The position numbers and the translations under genes were made by a program. DNA of 64,000 nt from Mycolicibacterium monacense (GTDB lineage: Bacteria > Actinomycetota > Actinomycetes > Mycobacteriales > Mycobacteriaceae), in contig NZ_AP022617.1 of the NCBI RefSeq assembly GCF_010731575.1, positions 310,001-374,000 on the forward strand. Direction: 5' to 3'. Positions 19,701 through 27,723 of this stretch are shown in pieces; position 1 is the stretch's first letter; each line of letters opens with the position of its first letter. Below the pieces are notes generated by a model that was not told the DNA's origin, searched no databases, and saw only the letters and a list, made by a program, of their open reading frames with translations.

Positions 19701-20778
19701 GCCCGGGCAGGACGCCCGCGATCGCGGCGTTGAAGGCGGCGAAGAACTCGGCCGGGGTCGGGAAGCCCTCGAAGACTCCCTCGAAGGCGGCCGCCAGATC
19801 GGCGCCGGCCTCGATGAACGCGTCGGCGATGGCGCCGGCGTCGATCTCGATGCCCAGGTTGACGAGCGCCTCGAGTGCGACGTCGAGGGCAGCCCCGAGG
19901 TCGACGTCGATGGCGCCGAAGGCCGACACCAGGGCGTCGATGAACGCCTCGGGGGTCGGGAAGGCTTCCAGTGCGGCGTTGAACGCCGCGGCCAGTTCAC
20001 CACCGGCGTCGAGCAGGCCTGCGACGAACGCGTCGAATGCGGTGACGCCCGCGGCGATACCCGCATCGATCGCGGCGGCGAGTTCGGCCGAGAGTTCGGT
20101 GAACGCCTCGACCGCGGCCGTGGCGACGGCGTTGAAGCCCGGGATCACATCACCGAGCGCGGCCTCGAATGCGGCGACGAACTCCTCGGGCGTGGGGAAG
20201 GCGGCCAGGGCGGCGTTGAACGCGGCCTCCAGCGCGGCCCCGGCCTCGAGGAACGCCTCGCCGATGGCGCCGGCGTCGATCTCGATGCCCAGTTCGAGGG
20301 CGGCCTCGAGCGCGACCTCGATGACGCCCGCGAGATCGAGGTTGACGGAGGCGAAGGCCGACACCACGGCATCGACGAACGCCTGCGGCGACGGGAAGTT
20401 GGCGATCGCGTTGTCGATTGCGGTCGCGAGCACACTGCCGCCGTCGAGCAGCCCTTCGACGACCGCCTGGAAGGCGTTGTTGCCTTCTTCGACGGCGCTC
20501 ACGAGTGCCGCTTCGAGGGCCCCACCCAGCCCGACGATGGCGGCCTGGGCGGCCTGAGAGGCGCTGTCCACCGCACCGCCGACCGGCGCCCACGCAGCCT
20601 GCGCGGCGGCGATCAGATCAGCCAGTGAGGACAGCGAGACATCTTCGAGCACCGCGACCATCCGGTCGCCACGAATCTGGAAGTCCGGCGGCAGCACTTC
20701 GACCGGAGCCAACGCGATCGATGTAGCGCCTACAACAGCCACACCGGCGGTCAAGTATGACCGAACAGCAACTTCCAT
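16723..20778 (-). CDS. Giant secreted repeat protein (1351 aa), Ala-rich helical repeats and basic 11-mer tail
   Basis: 1351-aa exported protein of unknown function. The N-terminus (EVAVRSYLTAGVAVVGATSI, ALAPVEVLPP) resembles those of its two neighbours. Residues about 128-1000 are six 145-residue tandem repeats and a degenerate seventh; each repeat has two related halves that begin FPTPEAF and FPTPAEF, and is Ala-rich, acidic and helical. A linker (about 1150-1240) is rich in Gly, then Pro/Val. The tail has four 11-residue repeats of QTRKNLEGAAN type and ends in KK/S/E-rich sequence. ATG 20778 with GAGGGG upstream. An extended surface adhesin or envelope-spanning protein is plausible; the Lys-rich C-terminus recalls HBHA in style only. 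Confidence 0.85.
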   Translation of the reverse strand: MEVAVRSYLTAGVAVVGATSIALAPVEVLPPDFQIRGDRMVAVLEDVSLSSLADLIAAAQAAWAPVGGAVDSASQAAQAAIVGLGGALEAALVSAVEEGNNAFQAVVEGLLDGGSVLATAIDNAIANFPSPQAFVDAVVSAFASVNLDLAGVIEVALEAALELGIEIDAGAIGEAFLEAGAALEAAFNAALAAFPTPEEFVAAFEAALGDVIPGFNAVATAAVEAFTELSAELAAAIDAGIAAGVTAFDAFVAGLLDAGGELAAAFNAALEAFPTPEAFIDALVSAFGAIDVDLGAALDVALEALVNLGIEIDAGAIADAFIEAGADLAAAFEGVFEGFPTPAEFFAAFNAAIAGVLPGLNAFAEAAAASLTELSGALAAAIDAGAAAGIEAFDAIVTGLLDAGSDLSAAFAAAIEAFPTPEAFLDALVNAFAAIDVDLGAALDVALEALVDIGLALDTTAIAQALIEAGADLAAVFEGAIEGFPTPADFFAAFNAAIAGLVPGFNAFAEAAAEAFTELSGALSGALEAGFAAGLDAFESVIAALQDAGGELAAAFAAAIEAFPTPEAFVDALVSAFGAIDVDLGAALDVALEALVELGIDLDAGAIADALLEAGADFAALFNGVLEGFPTPEEFIAAFNAALEGVVPGFDALAAATAEVIADLSGALTTALETGFAAGVEAFDAIVAGLLDAGSELAAAFNAAIEAFPTPEAFIDALVTAFGAIDVDLAGAIDAALEVFVELGLNLDATALGEALAEAGAELAAIFDAALEGFPSPAEFVAAFEAALEGVIPGLTALADATGTAIANFSSALTAAIEAGIEAGETAFEAVIAGLQDAGGQLAAAFEAALSAFPTPEAFVEALVSALGAIDVDLGASLEAALELIVDLGIDLDAGLIADVLLDAGAELAAAFNAAFEGFPTPAEFVAAIEGAIEAFAPGFNAIADATAEAIGNLSAALTAAIQSGIDIGGAAFSGFLEALVEGGGTLAAAFEAALENLPSPEVFISALIEASASLGPVLADLGASLQAGLEAGLDLGAAALEGFAEIGGEISAAIGASLEGLPTPAEFVGSFAEAGAQFGAAADAITEIGVDAVNNFAAAADAVVEAFRATAVSALENGNDALQAIGAGIYAAVNAFAEAASDVNIGGAISAAISGAIRGALGGFGGSIGGELGGGINTLSAGTGEVASPEVTSTRIAPESRTLSVATAPVEEKAPAAEAKLPEVKVNPVLPAPPAPVADLQKQIQKGQVQLREAFDTAGKQVNDGLNQTRKNLEGAAEQTRKNLEGAANQTRKNLEGAANQTRKNLDGVRKNIENAVGGSKKPAGESTKKESADTSSKKKESASSSSASE
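16855..16986 (-). repeat. Four 33-bp tandem repeats coding an 11-residue motif
   Basis: Four head-to-tail 33-bp units begin at 16855, 16888, 16921 and 16954 and encode QTRKNLEGAA plus one variable residue. An 11-residue period gives a three-turn amphipathic helix (as in LEA and apolipoprotein repeats), here with Arg/Lys-Asn-Leu-Glu on one face. The near-identical DNA suggests recent expansion. Confidence 0.9.
17353..20397 (-). repeat. 435-bp (145-aa) coding tandem repeats, six full plus one degenerate
   Basis: Units begin at 20397, 19962, 19527, 19092, 18657, 18222 and 17787 on the minus strand, exactly 435 bases apart each time, with no indel. Units 2-4 are most alike (AIDVDLGAALDVALEAL is identical in three); units 1, 5 and 6 diverge, and the seventh keeps only the LPSPEVF and LPTPAEF landmarks. 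A half-unit precedes unit 1. The constant length argues for selection on a fixed structural module. Confidence 0.9.
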
Positions 20779-20821
20779 GACATCCCCTCAGAGTCAAAAA
20801 CAGCCCGACGGAGCAAAACAT

Positions 20822-20840
20822 ACCTGAGAACTACCTAAGT
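20822..20840 (-). promoter_or_regulatory. 19-bp direct-repeat box, MprA-box-like, upstream of the giant gene
   Basis: On the gene strand the site reads ACTTAGGT, AGT, TCTCAGGT: two related 8-base subunits with a 3-base spacer, about 44 bases before the ATG at 20778. The 19-base two-subunit architecture is what has been described for the envelope-stress regulator MprA. The same arrangement occurs at 23027-23045. The MprA link is an inference from pattern. Confidence 0.5.
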
Positions 20841-21794
20841 AACAAAGCGATCTACGCCTTTTTCTATGACTGTTTTCTAAGGAGCTGGACAGCGTTTGCC
20901 TGACCCTTCGCGATGCGAATTAGCCTCGACGGTGATGGCAAGCAAATCAAGGCGTGAACGGCAAATTCCGACGGGATCCGGGCCGTCTCCGGATGCTACG
21001 GAACGCGCCACGTGAACAGCGGTCGCCAAGATTGCTGAGATCGTTGAATGGGGAAGTTTAACCAGTACAGTGGCGCCAGTGTGACCGACAGGCGCTGTTG
21101 CCGAATCTGTGTTCTGATGCACACTTCCGGTGCGGCATCCCAGGCGTGGGTCCGGAGCGCTCGCGAATGCGGCGTTTCAGCAAGGGTCCGTCGCGGATGT
21201 GGGCGTTTCCGCAGCTCTTCGCTGATTCTCGGGTTACCGGGGAGTTGGCGACATGGCCCCGCGGCGGATCCGATGCGGCGCCGGCCGGCCCGACGGGGTG
21301 GGTGCTGCAAGCACGCCGACGGGCGTAACGCGACGCGACCCGCCGTCGATTCCACTCGTGATGCTGCTGCTAGCGGACGTGTTTTGACGCCGACGAAAGT
21401 GGGTATCTGTCCAGCGCTTCGTTCGCATGGCGGCACCCGGAGGGGGAGGTTTATCCTGTCGGTTCGGTCTATGTGCCTCGTGTCGAAGCTCCAAGTTCGC
21501 GCCCGCTGAGGCGCTATTGAGAAGACGTTGCTGGCAGGTAGCTGACGGGCAAATTCTGCTCGCTTAATGGATTAGCCACCTTGTCAAAGATCTCCGAATC
21601 TGAGAAGCAGCTGAGTCGCTCAGTTAACTTCTTTTAGCCGCACGCAGCGAACAGTCAGGTAGGCGGCACAAACGCGTTCACGAGGGCTTGCTGAACGTCC
21701 GGGTGCGCTCCGTCGGGGGCCGCTCCGGGCCCGCGCGGGAGCCAACACGCGCACGGCACAGCGAGTCGTCACAGTGACGATTCGAGACGGCTAC
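20841..21794. other. Long intergenic region between two surface-protein genes
   Basis: About 950 bases. Open frames on either strand here (for example 21048-21509 plus, 20996-21436 minus) have unusual composition rich in Cys and Arg, no ribosome site and no family likeness, and I do not call them genes. The stretch next to 20841 is AT-rich and probably holds the promoter of the giant gene. TCGTCAC-A-GTGACGA at 21766-21780 is a perfect 7+7 palindrome just beyond the stop of the next gene. The rest may be decayed or inserted sequence. Confidence 0.4.
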
Positions 21795-22985
21795 TTACTT
21801 TTCAGAGTCGGTCTCGCGGTCGACCGTTGTCTTGTCGTCAGCCGGGGAAGACGCGTCATTCGTGGATCCGGGGGTGGGCTGCTTGCCGCCGGTGGTGTCG
21901 CCTTGTCCGCCCGCGTCGCCGGCCTGGTCGCCGTCTTTGGCGGGGGTGGTCTTCTTGCCGCCAGTGGTGAACCGCTTGATCGTCGAGTGGAAGTTGTCGA
22001 TGCCCTGCTGAACGCCCTGCTGAACCCGGACGCCGAGCTCACGCGCCAACTCACCGGGTTTCGGCAGTTTGGGAGCTCCCGGTTGCGTCGTCGCACTCGG
22101 AGTGTCGGACTCCCCGTCGGGATCGACCTCGAGTGCCGGTAGCGGCACCTCCAGGTCTGTACCGGACTCCACCTGCTGGGGTTTCGCGCCGACTGCCGAT
22201 GGCGGTGTGACGCCGTCGCGGATGTCGACCACGACGCCGTCCACGGTCTGGTCGACCTGATCGATCAGGCCGCCTTCCTTACCGAGTGGCTTCGGCAGAT
22301 TCCGGATCAACGCGCGAATGAGCGGCTTGAGCGCGCTCTCGGCGAAGGCCTTGTCGATCGCCTCGATGCCGGTGAGTTCAGGATCCCCTACCAGGAGAGC
22401 GCTGAGCGGTTCGACGATGAGTCGGTGCAGCGCCTCGATCGGCCCCATTTCCCCGGTGAGCAACCCCGTCGCAACCTGCTTCATCAGCACGAACGCCACC
22501 GCAGGAACCAGGGTGACCTGCTTGACGAACGTGATGCCGGCCTCGCCGAAGCTGGTGCCGATGTCGGTCAGCGCTCCGACGACGCCCTCGAGCGTCTCGC
22601 TGGGGACACCGGGCGGAATCGTTGTGTTGGGGACGAGCGTCCGCTCGTGGGCCGCGGTGAACTCTTCGACCGGCAGCGCGACGGATGGTTCGGTGACACT
22701 GACGCCGGCGCTGAAAGCGGAGATCACGGAATCGCGGCCGGTGTTCGACACGTCGTTGAAGAGGCGTTGCAGTTCTTCTATGGAACTCAGCCAGTCCTGA
22801 CGGATGGCGCCGATGGATTCGAGGAACTCGGGGTCGAGGACGTCGAGCCGGTCACCGTCGGCGGTGAAGTCCGACGCGGAGACGCGGATATCGCTGGGGA
22901 GTGGGACCACGGGATTGGCCACGACCACGGCCGCACCGGACAGTACGACCCCGGTGGCCAGAAAAGGGGCGATGGCCCGCCGCAT
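21795..22985 (-). CDS. Secreted surface-type protein, third of the cluster
   Basis: 396-aa exported protein. The ATG at 22985 (MRRAIAPFLATGVVLSGAAV) is chosen because GGAGGG lies just upstream and a signal peptide begins directly; the longer open frame to 23057 would place the leader motif inside the gene. The signal is followed by VVPLPSDIRVSASDF, comparable to PVEVLPPDFQIRGD in the giant neighbour. Residues about 60-270 are helical, then a Pro/Asp/Thr-rich linker and a Lys/Asp/Gly-rich tail (TTGGKKTTPAKDGDQ). No enzyme motif is visible. Likely an envelope protein of the same broad family as its two neighbours. Confidence 0.8.
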   Translation of the reverse strand: MRRAIAPFLATGVVLSGAAVVVANPVVPLPSDIRVSASDFTADGDRLDVLDPEFLESIGAIRQDWLSSIEELQRLFNDVSNTGRDSVISAFSAGVSVTEPSVALPVEEFTAAHERTLVPNTTIPPGVPSETLEGVVGALTDIGTSFGEAGITFVKQVTLVPAVAFVLMKQVATGLLTGEMGPIEALHRLIVEPLSALLVGDPELTGIEAIDKAFAESALKPLIRALIRNLPKPLGKEGGLIDQVDQTVDGVVVDIRDGVTPPSAVGAKPQQVESGTDLEVPLPALEVDPDGESDTPSATTQPGAPKLPKPGELARELGVRVQQGVQQGIDNFHSTIKRFTTGGKKTTPAKDGDQAGDAGGQGDTTGGKQPTPGSTNDASSPADDKTTVDRETDSEK

Positions 22986-23026
22986 GGCGCCCTCCCCACG
23001 TGCGCAGCGTTCAATCGGTAAAGAGT

Positions 23027-23045
23027 AGCTGAGACTGACCTGAGA
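23027..23045 (-). promoter_or_regulatory. 19-bp direct-repeat box, MprA-box-like, upstream of third surface-protein gene
   Basis: On the gene strand: TCTCAGGT, CAG, TCTCAGCT. The two 8-base subunits differ at one base and have a 3-base spacer, 42 bases before the ATG at 22985. The second subunit of the box at 20822-20840 is identical to the first subunit here, and the spacing to the start codon is nearly the same, which supports shared regulation. Confidence 0.55.
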
Positions 23046-23433
23046 ATACAGCAGCATGAAATGGTTCTTTCCTGAGAATGTCGCTGCACACGTTTAGAAA
23101 CCGACCGGCGCGGGCTCGCGTGCAGGGCGGTTGCCGGGTCATCCGCTCGGCGTCGGTTGATCGTCTCGAAATCCTTGATCTCCCTTCACGTCTCGATCAT
23201 GAGGCATCGTGTGCCGACGGAACATTGCTGTGATTGCAGATGTCGATGATTGCGAAAAGACAATCATTTGTGCCTCACGCGCAGCCGGCCCGCCTTACCA
23301 GCGAAAAGGGCGAACATCCGTATTCAAGGAACATCCGGCGAATAGGGCGGGTCGTCGGGTGTAAATGTTCGCCGATTCGGCGGTCGCGTGCGTCATCTCG
23401 GCGCTGCGGGCCGTTGGCGTAGATTCACCGCTG
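23046..23433. other. Intergenic region upstream of mshB
   Basis: About 390 bases between the leader box of the third surface gene and mshB. It contains AT-richer pieces (around 23215-23275, with GATTGCGAAAAGACAATC as an 18-base inverted-repeat-like string). It presumably carries divergent promoters. No gene is supported; the short open frames lack starts with ribosome sites. Confidence 0.4.
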
Positions 23434-24291
23434 ATGTCAGAACTCGTCCCTCGCCTGCTGTTCGTCCACGCCCATCCGGACGACGAGACGCTCACGACCG
23501 GCGGCACCATCGCTCATTACGTCCGCCGCGGTGCGGACGTTCGCGTGGTCACCTGCACGCTCGGCGAGGAAGGTGAGGTGATCGGGGAGCAGTACGCCCA
23601 GCTCGCCGTCGACCACGCCGACCAGTTGGGCGGTTACCGGATCGCCGAACTCACCGCCGCGCTCGCCGCGCTGGGAGTGGACGCACCGCATTTCCTCGGT
23701 GGCCCCGGCCATTGGCGCGACTCCGGGATGGCCGACACCCCGGCGCGCCACCAGCCGCGCTTCGTCGACGCCGACATGGCCGAGGCCGCCGGCCTGCTCG
23801 CCGCGATCCTCGACGACTTCCGCCCGCACGTCGTGGTCACCTACGACCCCGACGGAGGGTATGGACACCCGGACCACGTCCAGACCCACCGCGTCACCAC
23901 CGCGGCCGTCGAGCGTGCGCAGTGGCAGGTGCCCAAGTTCTACTGGACCGTCATGTCCAAGAGCGGGATGGGCGACGCCTTCGCCGTTGCCCGCGACGTC
24001 CCCGAGGAGTGGTTGCAGGTCAGCGTCGACGACGTGCCTTTCCTCTATACCGACGACCGGATCGACGCCGTCGTCGACGTCAGCGACAGCATCGAGGCGA
24101 AGGTCGCCGCCATGCGCGCCCACGCCACGCAGATCTCGGTCGCGCCCAACGGCCAGTCCTGCGCGCTGTCGAACAACATCGCGATGCCGATCCCCGGCGT
24201 GGAGCACTATGTACTCGTCTCCGGTGCGCCGGGCCCACGCGACGCACGCGGCTGGGAAACCGACCTGCTCGCCGGCGTGAACCTGGCGTAG
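23434..24291 (+). CDS. mshB: N-acetyl-1-D-myo-inosityl-2-amino-2-deoxy-alpha-D-glucopyranoside deacetylase MshB
   Basis: 285-aa zinc deacetylase of the LmbE/PIG-L family, the second step of mycothiol synthesis: GlcNAc-Ins to GlcN-Ins. The zinc site is visible as AHPDDE (His14, Asp17) and [11 protein letters not shown] further on. The ATG at 23434 ([18 protein letters not shown]) matches the known short N-terminus; the open frame extends upstream to 23365 without homology. It is followed by an Rv1171-like gene and fbiC as in M. tuberculosis (Rv1170-1173, without PE12). Confidence 0.95.
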   Translation: MSELVPRLLFVHAHPDDETLTTGGTIAHYVRRGADVRVVTCTLGEEGEVIGEQYAQLAVDHADQLGGYRIAELTAALAALGVDAPHFLGGPGHWRDSGMADTPARHQPRFVDADMAEAAGLLAAILDDFRPHVVVTYDPDGGYGHPDHVQTHRVTTAAVERAQWQVPKFYWTVMSKSGMGDAFAVARDVPEEWLQVSVDDVPFLYTDDRIDAVVDVSDSIEAKVAAMRAHATQISVAPNGQSCALSNNIAMPIPGVEHYVLVSGAPGPRDARGWETDLLAGVNLA

Positions 24292-24345
24292 CGAATTCGG
24301 CGCGCGGTAAGCTCCACGGCATCCGGCGACATCGAAGGGGCATTC

Positions 24346-24453
24346 ATGGATCCCGACCTTGATCCGAACCTGCAGCACTGGCAGGACCGCCTCGACAACT
24401 TCCAGTGGGTGGTCGGTTCGTTCGTGGGGCTGCTCGACAGCATCCCGACCTGA
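24346..24453 (+). CDS. Possible 35-aa protein upstream of and overlapping the Rv1171-like gene
   Basis: ATG at 24346 with GAAGGGG about eight bases upstream encodes [20 protein letters not shown] and 15 further residues (ending LLDSIPT). It is acidic and Trp-containing with an amphipathic helix, and has a better ribosome site than the overlapping membrane protein gene, whose GTG at 24405 lies inside it in another frame. It may be a real micro-protein or a leader that couples translation. No family is recognised. Confidence 0.45.
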   Translation: MDPDLDPNLQHWQDRLDNFQWVVGSFVGLLDSIPT

Positions 24454-24851
24454 CGGCACCGCCGCGCGGCTCCCGTCGGGCCGCAGGTCTGCTCCGTGGC
24501 GTCATCCTGGCGCTGCTCACCCTCGACGGTGTGCTCACCGCCGTCCTCGGTGCCTTCTTCCTGCCCCTGCGCATCGGCGTCGCGCCGTTCCCGCTGAGCG
24601 CCTTCGTCGTCGGCGCCGTCAACGCCGCGCTGGTGTGGGCGGCGTTCCAGTGGACCGACTCCGGCCGGCTCGCGGCGTTACCGCTCTGGGCCTGGCTGGC
24701 CACCCTGGCCGTCCTGACGGTCGGGGGTCCGGGCGGGGATGTCGTCTTCGGAGGCCGTGACGTCATGGCTTTCGGCGTTCTGATCTACACCGCCGTCGGC
24801 GTCGCTCCCTCCGCCTGGCTGCTCTGGCGCCGCGGCCTCCGCACCGGCTGA
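24405..24851 (+). CDS. Rv1171-like membrane protein
   Basis: A 148-aa protein with four hydrophobic segments ([71 protein letters not shown]) and a basic C-terminus, matching in size and position Rv1171, a conserved membrane protein between mshB and fbiC. GTG 24405 is the only ordinary in-frame start before the first helix, but it lacks a ribosome site and lies inside the 35-aa frame, so the true start is uncertain and could be a weak codon near 24450. Function unknown. Confidence 0.7.
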   Translation: MGGRFVRGAARQHPDLTAPPRGSRRAAGLLRGVILALLTLDGVLTAVLGAFFLPLRIGVAPFPLSAFVVGAVNAALVWAAFQWTDSGRLAALPLWAWLATLAVLTVGGPGGDVVFGGRDVMAFGVLIYTAVGVAPSAWLLWRRGLRTG

Positions 24852-24940
24852 AACCTCCCCGCCCACGCCCGACTCGTCCGGTCGCGGACTACTGTGGCCG
24901 ATATGCCGGACCCAGTGCTTCCAGGATGTGAGACACGCGG

Positions 24941-24982
24941 ATGAAAGTTGCCATCGCCGGGGTTACAGGGGAGTGGCCCTGA
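24941..24982 (+). other. Mini-ORF overlapping the fbiC start, resembles a Rossmann N-terminus
   Basis: ATG 24941 to TGA 24982 encodes [13 protein letters not shown]. The first ten residues look like the beginning of an NAD(P)-binding protein. It overlaps the fbiC GTG at 24973 in another frame. It may be a gene remnant, a leader peptide coupling translation to fbiC, or chance. Confidence 0.25.
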
Positions 24983-27552
24983 ACCCCCAGCACGGCGCTG
25001 ATCTTCCCAGCCCGGCGGTCCCGCCGAAGTCTGCAGTGCCCACCCCCGCCGCGATGAGGCGCGTACTGCGCCGGGCCCGGGACGGCGTCGCCCTCAACGT
25101 CGATGAAGCCGCGATCGCGATGACCGCGCGCGGCGAGGATCTGGCCGATCTCTGCGCCAGCGCCGCGCGGGTGCGCGATGCCGGGCTCACATCGGCGGGC
25201 CGCCGCGGACCCGCCGGGCGGCTGCCGGTCACCTACTCCCGCAAGGTCTTCATCCCGGTCACGCATCTGTGCCGCGACACCTGCCACTACTGCACGTTCG
25301 TCACCGTGCCCGGACGCCTGCGCGCCCAGGGTGCGGGTATGTACATGGAGCCCGACGAGATCCTCGAGGTCGCGCGTCGCGGCGCCGAATTGGGCTGCAA
25401 GGAAGCGCTTTTCACGCTCGGTGACCGCCCTGAGGCCAGGTGGGACGAGGCGCGGCAGTGGCTGGACGAGCGTGGCTATGACTCCACACTCGACTACGTC
25501 CGCGCGATGGCCATCCGCGTGCTCGAGGAGACGGGGCTGCTTCCGCATCTCAACCCCGGCGTGATGAGCTGGTCGGAGCTCTCGCGGCTCAAACCCGTTG
25601 CGCCGTCGATGGGGATGATGCTCGAGACGACGTCGCGGCGTCTGTTCGAGACCAAGGGGCTGGCGCACTACGGCAGCCCGGACAAGGATCCGGCCGTCCG
25701 GCTGCGCACCCTCGACGACGCCGGCCGGCTCTCGATCCCGTTCACCACGGGTCTGCTCGTCGGGATCGGCGAGACGCTCGCCGAGCGGGCCGAGACCATG
25801 CATGCGATTCGCAAGTCGCACAAGGAATTCGGTCACGTCCAGGAAGTGATCGTGCAGAACTTCCGGGCCAAGGATCACACCGCGATGGCGTCTACACCGG
25901 ACGCCGGTATCGACGACTTCCTCGCGACGGTCGCGACCACCCGCCTCGTGCTCGGCCCGAAGATGCGCATCCAGGCGCCCCCGAACCTGGTGTCGCGCGA
26001 CGAGTGCCTGGCCCTGATCGCCGCCGGGGTCGACGACTGGGGTGGCGTCTCACCGCTGACCCCCGATCACGTCAACCCGGAACGGCCGTGGCCGGCCCTC
26101 GACGAGTTGTCCGACGTGACCGCCGAGGCCGGCTACGACCTGGTGCAGCGGCTCACCGCGCAACCGCAGTACGTACAGGCCGGTGCGGCGTGGATCGATC
26201 CGCGCGTGCGTGGCCACGTCGACGCGCTCGCCGATCCGGAGACCGGGCTCGCCCTCGACGTCAACCCGGAGGGCCGTCCGTGGCAGGAGCCCGACGAGGC
26301 ACTGCAGTCGCTGGGACGCATCGACTTGCACGAGGCCATCGACAGCGAGGGGCGGCTCACCGAGACCCGCAGTGACCTCGGCAGCGCCTTCGGTGACTGG
26401 GAGTCGATCCGCGAGAAGGTCCACGAACTGGCCGCACGCGCGCCGGAGCGGGTGGACACCGATGTGCTGGCGGCACTGCGCGCCGCCGAGCGCGACCCGG
26501 CGTCGCTGTCCGACGACGCCTACCTGGCGTTGGCCACCGCCGACGGGCCTGCTCTGGAAGCCGTTGCCGCGCTTGCTGATTCGCTGCGCCGCGACACCGT
26601 CGGCGACGATGTGACGTTCGTGGTCAACCGCAACATCAACTTCACCAACATCTGCTACACCGGGTGCCGGTTCTGCGCGTTCGCGCAGCGCAAGGGTGAC
26701 GCCGACGCGTATTCGCTGTCCACCGACGAGGTCGCCGACCGCGCCTGGGAGGCGCACGTCGCCGGTGCCACGGAGGTGTGTATGCAGGGCGGGATCGACC
26801 CCGAACTGCCGGTGACCGGTTACGCCGACCTGGTGCGGGCGGTCAAGAAGCGGGTGCCGTCCATGCACGTGCACGCCTTCTCGCCGATGGAGATCGCCAA
26901 CGGCGTGACCAAGAGCGGTCTGTCGGTGCGCGAATGGCTGACCGCGCTGCGCGAAGCCGGTCTGGACACCATCCCCGGCACCGCCGCGGAGATCCTCGAC
27001 GACGAGGTGCGCTGGGTGCTGACCAAGGGCAAGCTGCCGACGTCGATGTGGATCGACGTGGTCACCACCGCCCACGAGGTCGGGCTGCGGTCGAGTTCGA
27101 CGATGATGTACGGCCACGTCGACCAGCCCCGGCACTGGGTCGGTCATCTGCGGGTGCTGCGCGAGATCCAGGACCGCACCGGTGGGTTCACCGAGTTCGT
27201 CCCGCTGCCGTTCGTGCACCAGTCCTCACCGCTGTACCTGTCCGGCGGCGCCCGGCCGGGACCGACGCACCGCGACAACCGGGCGGTCCACGCGCTGGCG
27301 CGAATCATGTTGCACGGCAGGATCTCTCATATCCAGACCAGCTGGGTCAAGCTCGGCGTCGAACGTACGCAGGTGATGCTGCAGGGCGGCGCCAACGACC
27401 TCGGCGGGACGCTGATGGAGGAGACCATCTCGCGGATGGCCGGTTCGGAGAACGGCTCGGCCAAGACGGTCGCCGAACTCGTCGCGATCGCCGAAGGGAT
27501 CGGCAGGCCGGCGCGGCAACGCACCACCACGTACGCACCCCTGGCGGCCTGA
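24973..27552 (+). CDS. fbiC: FO synthase FbiC (bifunctional CofG/CofH radical SAM)
   Basis: 859-aa FO synthase that builds the deazaflavin core (7,8-didemethyl-8-hydroxy-5-deazariboflavin) of coenzyme F420 from tyrosine and a ribityl-diaminouracil. Two radical-SAM halves are visible: an N-terminal CofG-like half with CRDTCHYC (C100, C104, C107) and a C-terminal CofH-like half with CYTGCRFC (C561, C565, C568). The GTG at 24973 gives a length close to the 856 aa of M. tuberculosis FbiC; an in-frame GTG at 24928 would add 15 residues. The ribosome site is very close to the GTG, so the start is not certain. It ends in front of a large hairpin (27575-27636). Confidence 0.96.
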   Translation: MALNPQHGADLPSPAVPPKSAVPTPAAMRRVLRRARDGVALNVDEAAIAMTARGEDLADLCASAARVRDAGLTSAGRRGPAGRLPVTYSRKVFIPVTHLCRDTCHYCTFVTVPGRLRAQGAGMYMEPDEILEVARRGAELGCKEALFTLGDRPEARWDEARQWLDERGYDSTLDYVRAMAIRVLEETGLLPHLNPGVMSWSELSRLKPVAPSMGMMLETTSRRLFETKGLAHYGSPDKDPAVRLRTLDDAGRLSIPFTTGLLVGIGETLAERAETMHAIRKSHKEFGHVQEVIVQNFRAKDHTAMASTPDAGIDDFLATVATTRLVLGPKMRIQAPPNLVSRDECLALIAAGVDDWGGVSPLTPDHVNPERPWPALDELSDVTAEAGYDLVQRLTAQPQYVQAGAAWIDPRVRGHVDALADPETGLALDVNPEGRPWQEPDEALQSLGRIDLHEAIDSEGRLTETRSDLGSAFGDWESIREKVHELAARAPERVDTDVLAALRAAERDPASLSDDAYLALATADGPALEAVAALADSLRRDTVGDDVTFVVNRNINFTNICYTGCRFCAFAQRKGDADAYSLSTDEVADRAWEAHVAGATEVCMQGGIDPELPVTGYADLVRAVKKRVPSMHVHAFSPMEIANGVTKSGLSVREWLTALREAGLDTIPGTAAEILDDEVRWVLTKGKLPTSMWIDVVTTAHEVGLRSSSTMMYGHVDQPRHWVGHLRVLREIQDRTGGFTEFVPLPFVHQSSPLYLSGGARPGPTHRDNRAVHALARIMLHGRISHIQTSWVKLGVERTQVMLQGGANDLGGTLMEETISRMAGSENGSAKTVAELVAIAEGIGRPARQRTTTYAPLAA

Positions 27553-27574
27553 TCGTCGGGGCAGTAGGCCTTCG

Positions 27575-27636
27575 CGCCGAACGTGCGCTGACTGCGAATT
27601 CCGGGCCGGTATCTCGCAGTGGACGCACGTTCGGCG
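27575..27636. repeat. Long two-tier hairpin after fbiC
   Basis: Outer arms CGCCGAACGTGCG (27575-27587) and CGCACGTTCGGCG (27624-27636) and inner arms ACTGCGA (27591-27597) and TCGCAGT (27614-27620) are perfect complements, with 3-base collars and a 16-base loop. It closely follows the fbiC stop. No T-run is present. Confidence 0.75.
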
Positions 27637-27723
27637 GAGCCGGTGGAATACAACCGGACCATGGTCCGTTTCACCGGGGGAGTGCCGGCACCGGGCCGGC
27701 GCGCGACCGGAGGAGACACACAC

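Noticed and set aside
17353..20397. Regular repeats possibly a CRISPR array or transposon ends
   Set aside because: Units are 435 bp, coding, in frame and without short-repeat/spacer structure.
17402..20557. A 1051-aa open frame on the plus strand opposite the giant repeat gene
   Set aside because: It is the antisense of the 435-bp repeats; high GC keeps it open. Its composition (Ala/Ser/Pro/Lys) has no domain and no start context, while the minus-strand protein has a signal peptide and ribosome site.
21048..21509. 153-aa frame on the plus strand between two surface-protein genes
   Set aside because: Rich in Cys and Arg, no ribosome site, no family likeness, and a similarly long frame exists on the other strand.
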